Under the pieces are notes generated by a model. It saw only the letters and a list, made by a program, of their open reading frames with translations, had not been told where the DNA came from and made no database searches. A DNA stretch of 64,000 bases from Fasciolopsis buskii (taxonomy: Eukaryota > Platyhelminthes > Trematoda > Plagiorchiida > Fasciolidae). The stretch lies in NCBI GenBank assembly GCA_008360955.1, contig LUCM01000026.1, forward strand, positions 1-64,000, given 5' to 3'. Shown one piece after another: positions 13,525-25,301 of the stretch (positions within the stretch are counted from its first letter, which is position 1; each line of letters starts with the position of its first letter). The translations under genes and the position numbers were made by a program.

Positions 13525-13600
13525 AAAACTTGATCTTGCCTTGCGCATGCCTCTCGCAAAGCGACAAATATATATTATTTTATTATTATTATTATTATTT
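13525..13600 (+). repeat. Conserved 3' end, copy 4, with (TTA)n tail
   Basis: The end pattern (TTGATCTTGCCTTGCGCATG, then CTCTCGCAAAGCGACAAATA) runs directly into a TTATTATTATT tail ending at about 13,600. It is the best example in the window of the element end joined to a short tandem tail, as expected for a non-LTR retroelement integrated by target-primed reverse transcription. Confidence 0.65.
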
Positions 13601-13617
13601 AGGTATCGAGTATTGCA

Positions 13618-14340
13618 AGTAGACGATTTAACCTCCCACCCCAGGCCAGTGACTGGTGGTGAAACGGACCCATCGCCGTTTCTTTCTTACGCGGATGATG
13701 TCCTGAACGATATTCAAAGCGGTGTTTCATTCCTATTTGCCGACGATATAAAAAGTCGTTGACATCTTTCAGCCCCAGTCTCTGGGATTTACTAATGCCG
13801 TAATAACCCAAGATCCAGTATCCCTCAAGACTTGGGCCAACGAGTGGACGAGGAATTTCTCAGCTCTTCTATAAGTGTACCTTATCTACATAGAGGTTTA
13901 TAATTGTGAGTCAAGTGATTCCCATTGACAACAAAGTTCGAGACGTGAACCTGCCGCAGTCTCTGGGCTCTACTATCGCCGAAATAACCCATAATATAAT
14001 ATCTCAAAACGCTTATTGAAACTGCAGTTGCAAAATAGACCTCATCTTTGGGAGCTTCAGCTCATCTTTTGCGCTCGTTGGCGATCCATACTATCCCTTC
14101 CTAAACCAAAAATTCAAAATATGGCACTGACCGCGTAGGTACCTGCAATCGGATGATTAGGGCTCTTCAAATAACCGTCATTTTTACCACTGGAAAGGTG
14201 TTAGACTCCCAAACACCAAGGCTCTACTGACCCAGAACACCAAAGGCTACCTGAATGAATGTTTTTTCTCATCAAACCACACGGTCATCATGATCGTCGT
14301 CGTTCACCAGTTAACAGCAAGTCCCAGCGACCGCTGAATT
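13618..14340 (+). pseudogene. CR1-like reverse transcriptase relic
   Basis: Starting immediately after the tail at 13,600, the + strand reads VLNDIQSGVSFLFADDIKSR, with the active-site box FADD at 13,736-13,747, followed by a stop. Recognisable RT continuation persists in shifting frames: DLGQRVDE near 13,830, and PIDNKV near 13,920 as in PIDNKVRDLG-type CR1 sequences. An RMIRALQ-like stretch lies near 14,150. Several stops and frameshifts break it. It abuts the 3' end of another element, so one insertion lies next to or inside another. Confidence 0.7.
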
Positions 14341-15016
14341 TGCCTCAGATTTACCGATTTTATATAATCTTTTATGTTTAAGGGGAACGGGGAGTTAACC
14401 TAGGCAAGAAAGAAATGATTGGAGTGCTGGTGCAGCAACTTTACGGAACGTAGTAAAAATGAAGAAACGCAATGCTCAACGGTCTGTGGCTCCTAATTTT
14501 TCGCGGTTTACACTGCTGGTGTCCGCTCATTATGCTGCTCACCAGACTAGGCATTCCGCGATTAACTGCCTCCGAATTTTCCTTCCTCGGATTTATTACG
14601 TTTGCTTCTTGCTACTAAGTATCCATTCTACCAATGGCAATTCGTTTTTATTCCCGACAATCATAAAACACACCACCTTAAGGGAATTTCCGATGTACTA
14701 ATAGGTCCATTTGGTCTGGCTCTGTGCGTATGGCAGACTACGAGATGCGCAAAAAGGATACCAAGCGATAGGGACGAGACGTCCAGGTTGGACTAAAATA
14801 CAAAGCACGGATATCCTAAATATATGAACTGAGGTACGTACCATAAGCTGTTCTACAGGCACCTCAAATTTTTCAAGTTAATACGTTATTTTTACATTGA
14901 CACCATCGTCTAAAGTTAGGATCACGCTCTTGGATTGCTCACGGAAATATCCAAGAAGGAACATATTATCATTAAATTTATTTCACTCAGGCTGAGTCCA
15001 TGGAGAATAAAAGCAG
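14341..15016. other. No gene recognised
   Basis: The stretch holds only short frames (the best is 14,459-14,701 +, 80 codons, with no motif). It separates the CR1-like relic from the RTE-like element that starts near 15,017. Confidence 0.4.
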
Positions 15017-15699
15017 GATCGCCACGGCTCCCTGTCAAATCCTTCAGTGTCTCCAGTCAGCTGGTTGACGGGTCTTTCGGACCCAAAGCCCGAAAACGTG
15101 AGACATCCAATTTACTAAGGTTCGTTGTGCGTTCTTTCATTCCACGTTGCCGCTTGATCTGCTGACCTCCACAGGGCTTCATGCATGCCATAGGATGAAT
15201 GTAAAATAGAGCACGGTGTGACAGACGAGTGAGTGCCGGACGCAAAACGTGACCAAATTACTGCACACTACAATGTTTCATACGCTGAAATATGGTATTC
15301 TAAGGGCCGGAACCTAGTATTAGATTGCTCACCTTCACATTCCTCACCCGGTCACTCCATCCAATCCTAGCCATAATACGTAGACATCGGTGGTCGAAAA
15401 CCTCCAAGGGACGAACATCTCCGACACGCATACTCCATGTCTCGCAACCATACAACAGAACTGAGCGCACTGCAGCACAGTATACACGATCTTCCAACTT
15501 CTGTGAGATATTAAACTGACACCACAAGTGCTGCAATCCAGCGTAAGCTGCTCGAGCTTCGATATACAAGTGTTTGCTTCTACTGCCGGGCTACCATCGT
15601 TCGACACACAGCTACCAAGCTAAGTGAAACGATCCACATTCTTTGGTTCCTATCCATCCAGTATCAAGTTTGGCACTGCTGTCGTCTAGTCCTGTAACA

Positions 15700-16651
15700 G
15701 CACTTTGCACTTTGAAGGTGCAAAGCACATGCCAAACCGAGCGACCGGCCTCGAGAGTACATCTAGTGCGCGCTGTGTATGGTCCACAGACTCGAAATGA
15801 CACAAAACGTCATCTGCGTAATCTTGGACACCTCCTAAAGCATTTTCCATCACCTCGTCCATTACGAATTTGAAGAAGAATGGAGAGATGGGACACCCTT
15901 GTCGAACGCCGCTAGTTGTTCCGAATGAACTTCATAGTTCGCCGTATATGCTGGCACGACCACATGTATGCGATTACAATGGTCGCAACAAGTTTACAAA
16001 CTTCGGTGGAGTACCACCCCAGTGAAGAGCACTCAATAATTTTGGCCGATCGACGGAGTCGAAAGCACCTTTCAAGTCGACAAAGACTACGATCGTAGGG
16101 CGGCAGTACGTGTGGCGCGTTTCGAGCAACTGCCGGAAAGTGAATATCTGGTCGATGCAACTTCGACCTGGACAAAACCCGGCCTGTTGTTCGCGGATAT
16201 TACTCTCGCGAATCGGTGTCGAACGGCGTAGCATTACCGAAAACTTTTGGAATTAAACTAATACCACGATGAATACTACAGTTACGCCGTGTGCCCTTCT
16301 GAAAGATGGGTACAATGAGTGACTCGCCCACGATAACGGAATGCGCTCCTTGTTCCAAATATCACGAAGCAAGGAGGTAAGTGATTTCACCAGAGGTTCT
16401 CCACCCCGTTTGGAAAGAATTGGGGGAAGGTGGTTGGGACCGGCTGCTTTTCCTCCCTTCAGAATCCGAATATTTGACTGCACTTGGACTTCCGTTAGGG
16501 GATCGACTGACATCTCCCAAGGATTCACAGCTGCAACTATCGGTCTAAATACACTAGCGTGCGACCAGCTAAACCGATCGTTGAAGTGCTCAGCCCAGCG
16601 GTTCAGCCTTTGTTGTTTATCATGGATGAGCTCTCGGTTTCTATCGCACAT
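15700..16651 (-). pseudogene. RTE-like reverse transcriptase domain (element A)
   Basis: On the - strand: KAAGPNHLPPILSKRGGE (16,651-16,253 frame), then REQQAGFCPGRSCIDQIF and FVDLKGAFDSVD with the first catalytic Asp (16,234-15,974 frame). GVRQGCPISPF follows, then the YADD box at 15,809-15,820. The catalytic boxes themselves are intact, but at least two frame changes and stops separate them, so no complete polymerase can be made. Where related elements read NHRGISLIP, this copy has lost the frame. Confidence 0.85.
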
Positions 16652-17359
16652 GACTTCACTAACCGAAGCTGGCCATCCACTGGTGCCGCTTATACGTTTG
16701 ACCAGTTTTAGACTGGTACCTGAAGCCCCAGCTTCCGCTATCTTTTTGGATACCTTAAACCACCAGCTTTCACGAAAGTCCTTAAGGATTATCGTAAACT
16801 AAAACTGTAACTATCGATACATCTTATTCACTTCGTTGCAGTTACACAGCTGGTGTTTTTGCTCGATTAGACCCAACGACCCTTGCCAGATCCAATATCT
16901 TTGATGAACGCTAGATCTAGGACTACAGGTGCAATCTGCTGCCAAATACATTGCCTGCTTGATTCGATCCCACCTCTCGTCGGAGCTCTTAGTTCCTGGG
17001 ATAGTTTCTGTTTATAGCTGTTCCAGACAGCCGAATACCACACGTTCGACGGCCAATGGGTCTTGTTGTCTGCATCGATGGCCGTTGAGCTGCAGCAAAA
17101 ATCGCATCAAAACTAACACATGGTCCGATTCGACGTACGTCGTTCAGTACGATCTACATTTCTGGACACAATCGCGCCAACGGTAGCTTACTGCAATATG
17201 GTCGATCTCACTCAGCTCACCTGTCGAATTAGAGCGCCATGTCGCTGTGCGACGCGAAATGTGTCGGAAATCCGTACTAGATAGGAATAGGTTACTTTTC
17301 GCACAGAATTGGAGAGGTGTTTTGCCGTTATCTGTTCGCTGAGCAAGCAAGACGCATCG

Positions 17360-17866
17360 TCAACCTAAACAGGCTTCCAATGCACTAAGTTTTCCAACTT
17401 GTGCATTAAAATCACCTGAAACCTTTACAATGTCGGAGCGTTTGCTCCTTCGAACAAGTGTGACGAGGTGATCGTAAAACTCGTCTTTCTCCATGTCAGT
17501 GCTGCAGTCTGTTGGAGCGTATGTTGAGTTAACAAATAAGCTGCGCTTAACACTACTATCCTTCCGGACACCGACAGATCTCTGCAGCCTCACGGTGCAT
17601 AAGCGACTGTTGACTGGGATCCAGTCTAAAAGGGCCTTTCTAGCCTTCTCACTCAAGATTATTCCTACACTGCGTTGACCCACAGCTTCAGCTGCTTCGA
17701 CTCCTGAAGTGTGCAGAAAATATCTTGAGACATTTGCCACAGTTAGTTGAATTACTCTACTCAAATCCTGAATTCGTATTTCACTCACGCAGCATAACTC
17801 AGTCGGAAACGAGCCCATTGTCAGAGCCAAACACGCCTGTTGGTAAGTCTGCATTAAAGTGCACAA
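17360..17866 (-). pseudogene. RTE-like AP endonuclease domain (element A)
   Basis: A 168-codon frame begins near TYQQACLALTMGSFP and CCVSEIRIQD. It passes RSVGIILSEKARKALLDWIP and VNSTYAPTDC and ends with SGDFNAQVGKLSALE. These are the blocks of the apurinic-endonuclease-like nuclease of RTE elements, which nicks the target DNA; the GDFN block and the YAPTDC block are conserved. A TGA ends the frame at the boundary where homologous sequence continues (LAQRTDNGKTPLQFC) in the same frame, so a single point stop has split the domain. The frame is reproduced at 30,048-30,554 and 36,802-37,308. Confidence 0.85.
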
Positions 17867-17990
17867 ATTGAAGGAACCGAGATTCAGAGGCTGACGAGGC
17901 TTGAGAAAATGTGAGCGAACAGAATAAAACCACTTACTATACTACTTGACAATGAACCGTTGCTATTTGTCTTTCGGCATTATGGGTATG

Positions 17991-20900
17991 TGGGAGGGAT
18001 GAAGAAATCGCTAATTCCCTTTGGTCCCAGCCGCATGATGTCAGTGGACATCCGTTGGATTGCCACCGTCTCTTCTTCCACAATTCTTTACAACATTCCA
18101 TCAAATAAATAGTTTGATGGAAGCTTAAATGTTTCCCTCTGCTTCGTCTTCGCAATTATGCTGGCACTTATTTCTGGTAATTTCCACTAAGTTATCCACC
18201 TCTCGCGAGGTCCAGCCTGGATTTGACTCGTCTGCATTCCAGCATCCACTTCATTTTCGGCCTCACCTTCTTCGTTCAGCTTCTTTTTTCATCATAGAAC
18301 CTCTTGAATTTCGAGCAACCCGGCCATACTGCAGCCTGATAAACCGATTTACAGCAAAGCTTTGAGCCTCCGAAAAGCTAATTTGGGGACTTCAATGAGA
18401 CTCGCAGCCCAAAATTGATATTATCTCCCGGAAACTCCTGTATATAACCGGCAAACGCTTGCTCATTTTTAACTTAAAACTGAAAAGCTCGTATCTAGCG
18501 TACTGCAATGCAGATTGCGTTCACAGCAGCAAGCAAATTCGGGCAGCATCTGCGGACTTTGATTCACATTTTTCCAAACGACATCCTCGTAAAATTTGAC
18601 ACCGTGCTGGGCATGAATCTCGGAAATCGAAAATTACACACAGTAATCCGATTAATGTGGTAAAGTTTAAATATTGCTTTTCTTTTTCCAGTTTAATTTT
18701 CAAGAAAGCGGACCAGTATTGCGGGGAGTTGACATTTTCGATTGTTTTTCAAGTAAATATCACAAAACAGCCAACTACTATCCTTAATATGGTCGGACAA
18801 CAGCAGTCGTGAGGCACTTACAAGAAGGAAAATGCACATGATCTCGTTTCAGGCTTTATTTACGCTAGACAGTACCTACCCATGGGCAAAACAAAGGTAA
18901 GGGTACCCACTGGAGTGAATCCGGAAGACCATTTAAGCAGCAATGGACATACTGCCCCTCTGCCTCGACCACTGTCCGTGCTCTCGAGTAGTTTGACTTG
19001 TGATTGAGTTGGTGCCGTACTTTTATCCACTACTATCACCTATCTTGCATCATTTCACGCTTAATAGGCAGGCTTGAATAAAACAGGATCATGTTTTCCC
19101 TGGTTTGAGAGAGTGCTTGGCACGTTTCTTCTGAATCCGTCCATTCTGGTGCGCCATGACCGTGTACGAATATTCCCTTCCAAGCGGCGATGAAGCTTGA
19201 TAAAATCATCTCTATCGGGCGCTGTCAGGGCCCAAAGAAGCAGTGACTTATCACCAGCCCCAGTTTTTCTACGGATCCTGGCCATCCTACAATCCCCGAA
19301 TTCAAGTCATTTCTTAACTCGACAGTGCCCACGGTGTCAAAATTTTCATTTGTTTAAAATTGGCGGCTTAATATTATTCTGATTTTGATGTTTCTTCTAA
19401 GATCTCCGATTTCAAACGAGGGAACATTCATTCATTCCCTGAAATCCACTGGTGCTCCAGTTTTGTTCCGTTGGTGGTTGTCAGTTTTGGAAGTGCGCCT
19501 TTGTCCATATTTTCCCAGTTATTCATAACTGATATCTTCCGCGCCATGTGCACTAAACTGACTAAACCCCTTCTGATTACACTATCGTGCCTACTATATA
19601 CCAAGCTAGGGACTGTTTATCATACCCTTAACTAGTGCCCTCCAGTAAGGTCATCGCAATACTTGTAAGGTCGAGGCGCCGAACTCTCTAGTCATAAATG
19701 AGCAGACATCTATTCTTTTCGACCATATCTTCTATTAGCCCACGAACTATAAAGTTCGCCTCTTCGCATTACTGACTTTTTGGGAGTCAGTAGCCTTCCG
19801 TCTAGCTAGCGTGGTCCTGTAGACTAACGATCGGAAGCTGGTGCTCCCAACTACCTCGTTGGGGAAAGCATCAGACACATTTACCACATGTATCCAAGGG
19901 AAGCCGTTGATCAAGAAGGCAAACAACGGATCCGCAAACTCAATGGGGTCCTCTTTGATAAGCCGCCAAAGATTTTGCTGCGTCACGGTCTACTGGACTA
20001 CAGATGGATGAAGGTGAATACAAAAGTAATCACAAACTCTGCAAAAAGGGGCAAAGATAATTTAAACTGCGATGAATTTCGTACTGGGTGCACTCCGAAA
20101 TTTCCGCCCTGAACAGATCTACATGAAGAAAGAAAGGGAAGGGTGCAGCATCCCTTGCGCTTTACATTGGTAATGGGACCCCGGCAACCTGTCGTCTTCA
20201 GATACTAGTATTCTAAAGACATCCTAAGTCCACAGTCACTGCGTCCCCCTTTCTTCTCAAACCCAAATGCCGGCGTTTCCTGTTGCCAGCGGACTGTACA
20301 GCATATAATGTGGTTCCGGAGCTCAATCCCTTCAGCCCAACACGGCCGGATTAGTTCCATTCCCGAAATTGCATAGGGCGCGTCACACTCTTGCAGAAGC
20401 TTGCACTATTTTCTTCCAGAGCAACTCACATTTGATGATTGTCTAATGTCGCGTAAGAAAGTTTTACCAGTTAAAGTTTTAAAAGGGGAAAACAAAAATA
20501 GCGACGGAACTGCAAATCCTTTGGTGCCATCGATATGCACAATGAAATACTTCGAGGAATACTGAAGCATGCCACTCGGGGTCAAATGAATGATAAACTT
20601 CCTTCCCTTGTAAGGCTTCCCCACTGAGTATTTGAGTACCGAGTAGCAAAACCGATGGAAATTCAAGAGCAAAATAAGATTAGTCAACAATTTCCAAATG
20701 TACTGAACTAGGCAAAGGAAAAATTGCACAAGTAATATAAAACTCAAATGTGCAGCTAATAAAGCACCGTAGCGACAACCAAGGATCAAAGTCCACCGAA
20801 TGCAAGCAGACAGTTACGCCAGAAGCCACACTGCAATAAATCAGTGACTTCCAAAAAAGGCTTCCATAGACAAACTAAACGGTGCAATAACTAAAAATGG

Positions 20901-22612
20901 CTTGTAATTAGTGAGAGGACAGTGGGTTGTAGCCAATACCCGGGTTTGGTAGATGAAAGCAAGTTTTCTTAACGGATATTTAGGAGCCACACTAATATGC
21001 CTTGATACCTGGAAAGTGAGGTTTCACAAACATGCTGAGACTTTCGAAAAGCTTGACTCGCGGTTCCGCCGAAGGAGCGGCTTCGCACGCCATCCTCATC
21101 GCCTTCACAAAAGTCCTAATCCATTCTCACACATTGCGCTGTTGTGTAAACTGAGTCTCATGGTATTTCTGGTCAGTATTTGGGTCTATTTCGTAGCCTT
21201 CTCAAGAGGCGCTCCTTCAATATCTAGTCGGCCCCCTCACCCTCCAAATCTTCTCAGATTCTTGAAGAAGTCCCGCAAGTACCAGTGCTCGAGCGTATTC
21301 TTTTCATCATTTTACTGGATGACTACCATTGCTACATCCCAGGAAACACCGCTATGTATACCGACAACTGCCTCCGTCTCACGTACAAAAAATTTTGGGT
21401 GACTTTAGGGATGTCTTGTGCAAAGCCTTTATCCGTCCACTGAAGCCTGCCGACAAGCGATGCCAATTGCGTCATTATGTTACCCGGACCAGCAATCCTG
21501 AACTTTGAGTAATATCCTGATCCAGATTGGTAAACGGAATCAAATCCTAAATTTATGGGTTGGTGTTTTCCAGACCCCCATTGGCTAGGCAACAAGGCAA
21601 ACTACCATGTCACCGGCATGGTAAGATCTAACATTCATCCATCCCTGTAGATTCCCATGTTTTGTATGGCACCTATATTCGAACTTTAACTGAATGTTTC
21701 GAGGCTGGCCAGATAATGCGATATACTTGGGCATGAATAGCGAAAAGCTGAAAGACGACGTTGAAGCGTTTCCAGTATCCCCATAATATCAGCAACTGGC
21801 CAACCTAGATCTGCATTCCCCGGAAATTAATAGCACAGGGAAGATCTAGGTCTCCTGTTTAATTTAATTTCGACATTATTTGGGGTTTCGCTTGTTCTAA
21901 CCTGAAAAATCTTGATGGAACAAAATGTCTTGACAAGATTCCAGAACAAACGAGCCGAAAAATGCCGTAAAAGAATCGAATAGTCTCCATTTGTAAATAC
22001 CCATATCAAGAAGTTGCTCATCAGAGAATAGGGAAAGATTCAAACTGGAGAATAATAGGTTTTGGGTCATCACCGCTCGATTCAACATTACTGTGATTTT
22101 CCCACCTAAGCAGCTCACCTAGCACCCGACAAAACTAATCTAGTAAAATGAATAATATTAATAACATTTGCCCCGGGGAGATAACAGTCGTCCTACGGTC
22201 TTTCACCTTCCTTGGTTCCATTTTCCATAAGCACAGTGGATTTCCAGGCGCATAAAATTACTCGCCACTGAAGAGATGCTGCAAAGGAGAGATACCACAT
22301 CAATAGCATTGTTTCGTAGAATGGTGAGCATCTGCGGCTCCGTTTCACGGGCGCTACTTGATATTTGTGCAGCACCAAACAATTTGCTGAAAACGGGTGA
22401 CAAATGCAAGTGAGCACTTAAATCCCGGGCTTCATTCAAACGTTGGGGACAAATAATCAATTCGTACATCGTAGCCAACCGCTCTGACCTAAAACTACCA
22501 AACCTGGCCCTCCTGGGACAGGGCCTCTCGATGAATTCCACCTCTAATCTCTAAATCAGATCCCTCAAACTCCTCAGCGTTCCAATGAGAACAAGCCCAA
22601 GCGGGTTAGTCG
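17991..22612. other. Unassigned non-element part of arm A
   Basis: The largest frames here are 20,953-21,402 (+, 149 codons), 20,406-20,789 (-, 127 codons) and 22,203-22,541 (-, 112 codons). All recur in mirror image in arm B, so recurrence is no sign of selection. I recognise no domain in them. About 18,200-18,340 resembles the interspersed repeat at 4.2 and 13.1 kb. Confidence 0.5.
18200..18420 (+). repeat. Third, weaker copy of the 4.2/13.1 kb interspersed block
   Basis: TTGAATTTCGAGCAACCCGG followed by CCATACTGCAG lines up with TTGATTATCGAGTATCCCGG at 13.1 kb and TTTGATTAGCCCGGCC at 4.3 kb. The preceding pyrimidine-rich stretch also lines up. No conserved end was found downstream. The mirror copy in arm B is at about 29,494-29,714. 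Confidence 0.35.
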
Positions 22613-22807
22613 CTACTCATAGGCCTTTTGTTTCTGAGTTTCGGACATGTGTGCGGCTGATGGTTGCACCTGCTTCAAACAGTCCACATATTTGAGAAGA
22701 ATCTGAACGCGGTATTCCAAATGAGGCCCACCGATGGCCAAATTCGGGTAACGGAAGTCTCCGCATTTTGGTGCGAAACTCATCACTTCAGCCCCAAAGT
22801 ACCGCAT
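22613..22807 (-). CDS. Unknown 64-codon C-terminal-exon-like frame, copy 1
   Basis: The frame reads MRYFGAEVMSF, then a middle rich in aromatic residues (FRYPNLAIGG, EYRVQILLKYVDCL), then a polar end rich in Q and K finishing AYE and a stop. It extends nine codons upstream of the Met (CAATDKKA) to a TAG, which could instead be the AG of a splice acceptor. Composition is protein-like, but I do not recognise it. It sits at the inner edge of arm A, with copies at 25,107 and 30,637. It could equally be chance. Confidence 0.25.
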   Translation of the reverse strand: MRYFGAEVMSFAPKCGDFRYPNLAIGGPHLEYRVQILLKYVDCLKQVQPSAAHMSETQKQKAYE

Positions 22808-22848
22808 GGCTTTCTTATCAGTTGCAGCACACTAATTGACCCACTTGA

Positions 22849-25065
22849 AATCCGACGTGAATAAGATCCCGGGGTCCTTCAATTTGCATTCTGCATCAAT
22901 TTTAGAAGTTCCGTTTCCGTGGTCAATCATGCACAGCATGCATGATGATTCCCAAGAGGTCGGCCAGCGACCTGATAATAGCCTAGTGGATCTCACGGGC
23001 GCCAGCTGGGTTACCTACTTTTATGTTCTCTGGATGCAGCCGAACCGTATTCCCTGTTATCTGCGGCTCTTATATTCTTGACGGCGGGAGTCAAAGATCC
23101 AGCTCTTTATAAAATCCACCTCAAATTCTATGCATACGGCTGAAGCGTTCGCTGAGTGTTTTGCATAACCGCAGTCATCTACTACAACGGCATCCCCATC
23201 CTTTGATAGCGGGCCTTTTATTTGACGTACTCAAAGTGTTTTTCAGGTTAATTTGTGGCCCAAGTGGTCACCTTTACCTCGTCACTGTATTTGGCATTTT
23301 TACTATCTCGGCCTCGTTCCTATGCTTGGCGCACCAGGCCAGTGGCAGGCTGCCCTCTTGGGCCCTATACCGAAACCAACTTTGGTCTCGCCACATCGTG
23401 GACCTGGATGTTCCCGCCTCCGCCACACCGCCGGGCCTCCTCAACGGCACAAACTCATCTTGAGGGACATGCAAGGATTTGTTCATAAACTAACCAGAGG
23501 TTCCACGGCAGATCCTACGTTGTGTTACGCTTCTCACCATGTTGGGGAACTTTCAGAAGCAAATGGCAAAGACAGTATTTTACGACCAATTGATCATCCC
23601 TTCTCAAAGGCGGATAGAGCCTCTGCAGCCGTTTCCAGTTCATTTTATGGCCATGGGTGCTAGTAGGGGTGTTCTGATTTATTTTCGGTTCAATGGGAGT
23701 TTCGAGCAACCATCCTGGAAAATCTAGAGTGCTCAGAAGGCATGTTTCAAACTTCTAGTTTATATGCAATAGGTTGAAACCTTACGATCAGTTCCTTGAT
23801 GATAGCATTTATAGACCCCATGAAGGTGTGAAAAGTTGGTTGTTCCAGTTATCGTTCAAACTTAAGCAGCCATCCATACAGACCAGTCAGAGCGCCCTCC
23901 TTAGACGTTCGGGGGCGACAATGCCTGGCTAATCCTTCCTTGTACATTATTTTGCTGCCGATTCTGGGCGATCCATACTTCCCTCAAAGAGGATGTCTGC
24001 TCCTAATCCGAGATGTTCTTCATGCCTTTCTTGTCCACCTAAAGTTTCATTTGTACTTCTTAGTTATGCCGTCACCTAATAACCAAGTTTCTGTAACTGC
24101 TTGCTTGACGGTCCTCAGCGAATGTAAACAGCGCTACCCTCTTGTTTTACGTAACCCACAGATTTGTGGAGATCATTAACCATAGACTGCTGGTCTTCCG
24201 GTGGAAGCACATACTGACTGAAAGATTTGGGCAGCTAGCGCCAGTTTCGGTGATTCTTCAGTTCCGCTGTCTAAGTGGATTTTCTATGGCGAACTGGGCT
24301 TCAGGCAAAGTACACAAGCATAGACTACTTTTTCTGGCCGTTGTATTTTGCACCCTGCATTACGGATTTATTGCAGCCCCCACCGTTTCGCTCCCCTTTA
24401 ATGCTATATCTACTTACCCGTTCTTGGTGCTCCGACTGCCAAGCATATAAACAGATGGTTGCGTTGCCCAGTCATCTACTGAGACCTGAATATATAGGCT
24501 TCGTTTTTCAAGAATTTTCAACGGAAGTTATCGCACACCTACTGAGGAACAGTTGGGGTGTGGGGTCGTGACGAGTAGTGTCTCTGATTGGCATGCCTGG
24601 TGTGCGAAATGAAACCACTTCTCTGGGTACAAGGTGTAGGTCCAAATTGTGGTTAGGTGTCTAAGGGTCTCTAATGTGAAGGTTCGTAAGTCCATTGGGG
24701 ACCGTTATGAAGCCCTCCTAAGGAAATCGGGCACCGCGTTAGCCAGTATTCGGTCTCAGGTGAGAACAACTTGGAAATGGACCAGTAATGGCCTTGCTCT
24801 TGCGGATCCCGGACCCCGCATATACTGCATCCGCACACCCATTTTAGGGACATTTTCTGATTGTGCACCGGTATTCTGATTCGCAGACCGCGGAATACCC
24901 CTTACCTTCGAAAAGTCCGATTCCCCACAGGTTTTGGATGCCCAGGCAGCAGGTTCCTTGTTATTAATCCTGGCAATGTGCGGCGCTCCGTTTTCCTTCC
25001 AATCGCCGAATAAACGGAATAGTCGTTTTAACTTGGGCTGGGAAGACGTGCAACCAAGTAGGATA
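22849..25065. other. Single-copy loop between the inverted arms
   Basis: About 2.2 kb separates arms A and B. Overlapping frames up to 136 codons occur (23,253-23,663 +; 24,275-24,571 +), none with a recognised domain. A 164-codon - strand frame (24,756-25,250) crosses the edge into arm B antisense to the 25,107 frame, which argues against it being a real gene. Confidence 0.5.
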
Positions 25066-25106
25066 TCAAGTGGGTCAATTAGTGTGCTGCAACTGATAAG
25101 AAAGCC

Positions 25107-25301
25107 ATGCGGTACTTTGGGGCTGAAGTGATGAGTTTCGCACCAAAATGCGGAGACTTCCGTTACCCGAATTTGGCCATCGGTGGGCCTCATTTGGAAT
25201 ACCGCGTTCAGATTCTTCTCAAATATGTGGACTGTTTGAAGCAGGTGCAACCATCAGCCGCACACATGTCCGAAACTCAGAAACAAAAGGCCTATGAGTA
25301 G
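25107..25301 (+). CDS. Unknown 64-codon C-terminal-exon-like frame, copy 2
   Basis: It is the same as the frame at 22,613-22,807 on the other strand. Upstream, the frame is open to a TAG at 25,080-25,082, only 14 bases inside the arm edge. If this is an exon, its acceptor is within or next to the duplication boundary. The sequence before it is not pyrimidine-rich, which weakens the splice-acceptor idea. Function unknown. Confidence 0.25.
   Translation: MRYFGAEVMSFAPKCGDFRYPNLAIGGPHLEYRVQILLKYVDCLKQVQPSAAHMSETQKQKAYE

Larger units (their letters stand above)
15017..17990 (-). mobile_element. RTE-like non-LTR retrotransposon, 3'-truncated, broken (element A)
   Basis: Read on the - strand the order is: endonuclease (17,866 down to about 17,150), linker, reverse transcriptase (about 16,650 to 15,700) and the C-terminal region (GCETWSMRVGDVRPLEVF near 15,430; RALFYIHPM near 15,200). 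The layout and motifs fit the RTE clade. The element lacks the last about 270 bases and the TGA-repeat tail that the copies at 34.5, 39.9 and 46.4 kb have, because homology stops at about 15,017. Its core 15,310-17,962 is the reverse complement of 36,706-39,358. Its outer 3' part resembles the element at 46.6 kb more than that at 39.4 kb, so the copy is mosaic. Stops and frameshifts are present throughout. Confidence 0.85.
15310..22848. repeat. Left arm of large inverted duplication (arm A)
   Basis: Positions 17,320-22,848 mirror 30,594-25,066 (paired coordinates sum to 47,914). Positions 15,310-17,962 mirror 39,358-36,706 (sum 54,668). Every frame I compared in these blocks translates identically in both copies. 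The inner edge is sharp: left CTTGA at 22,844-22,848 against right TCAAG at 25,066-25,070, with different bases beyond. The arm consists of the RTE-like element A (15,310-about 17,990) plus about 4.9 kb of unassigned DNA. Confidence 0.95.

Noticed and set aside
20953..21402. 149-codon + frame reproduced at 26,512-26,961
   Set aside because: Its recurrence is explained by the inverted duplication, not by selection; no domain was recognised.
24756..25250. 164-codon - strand frame across the edge of arm B
   Set aside because: It is antisense to the 25,107 frame, its second half changes at the duplication edge, and the other two copies have different continuations.
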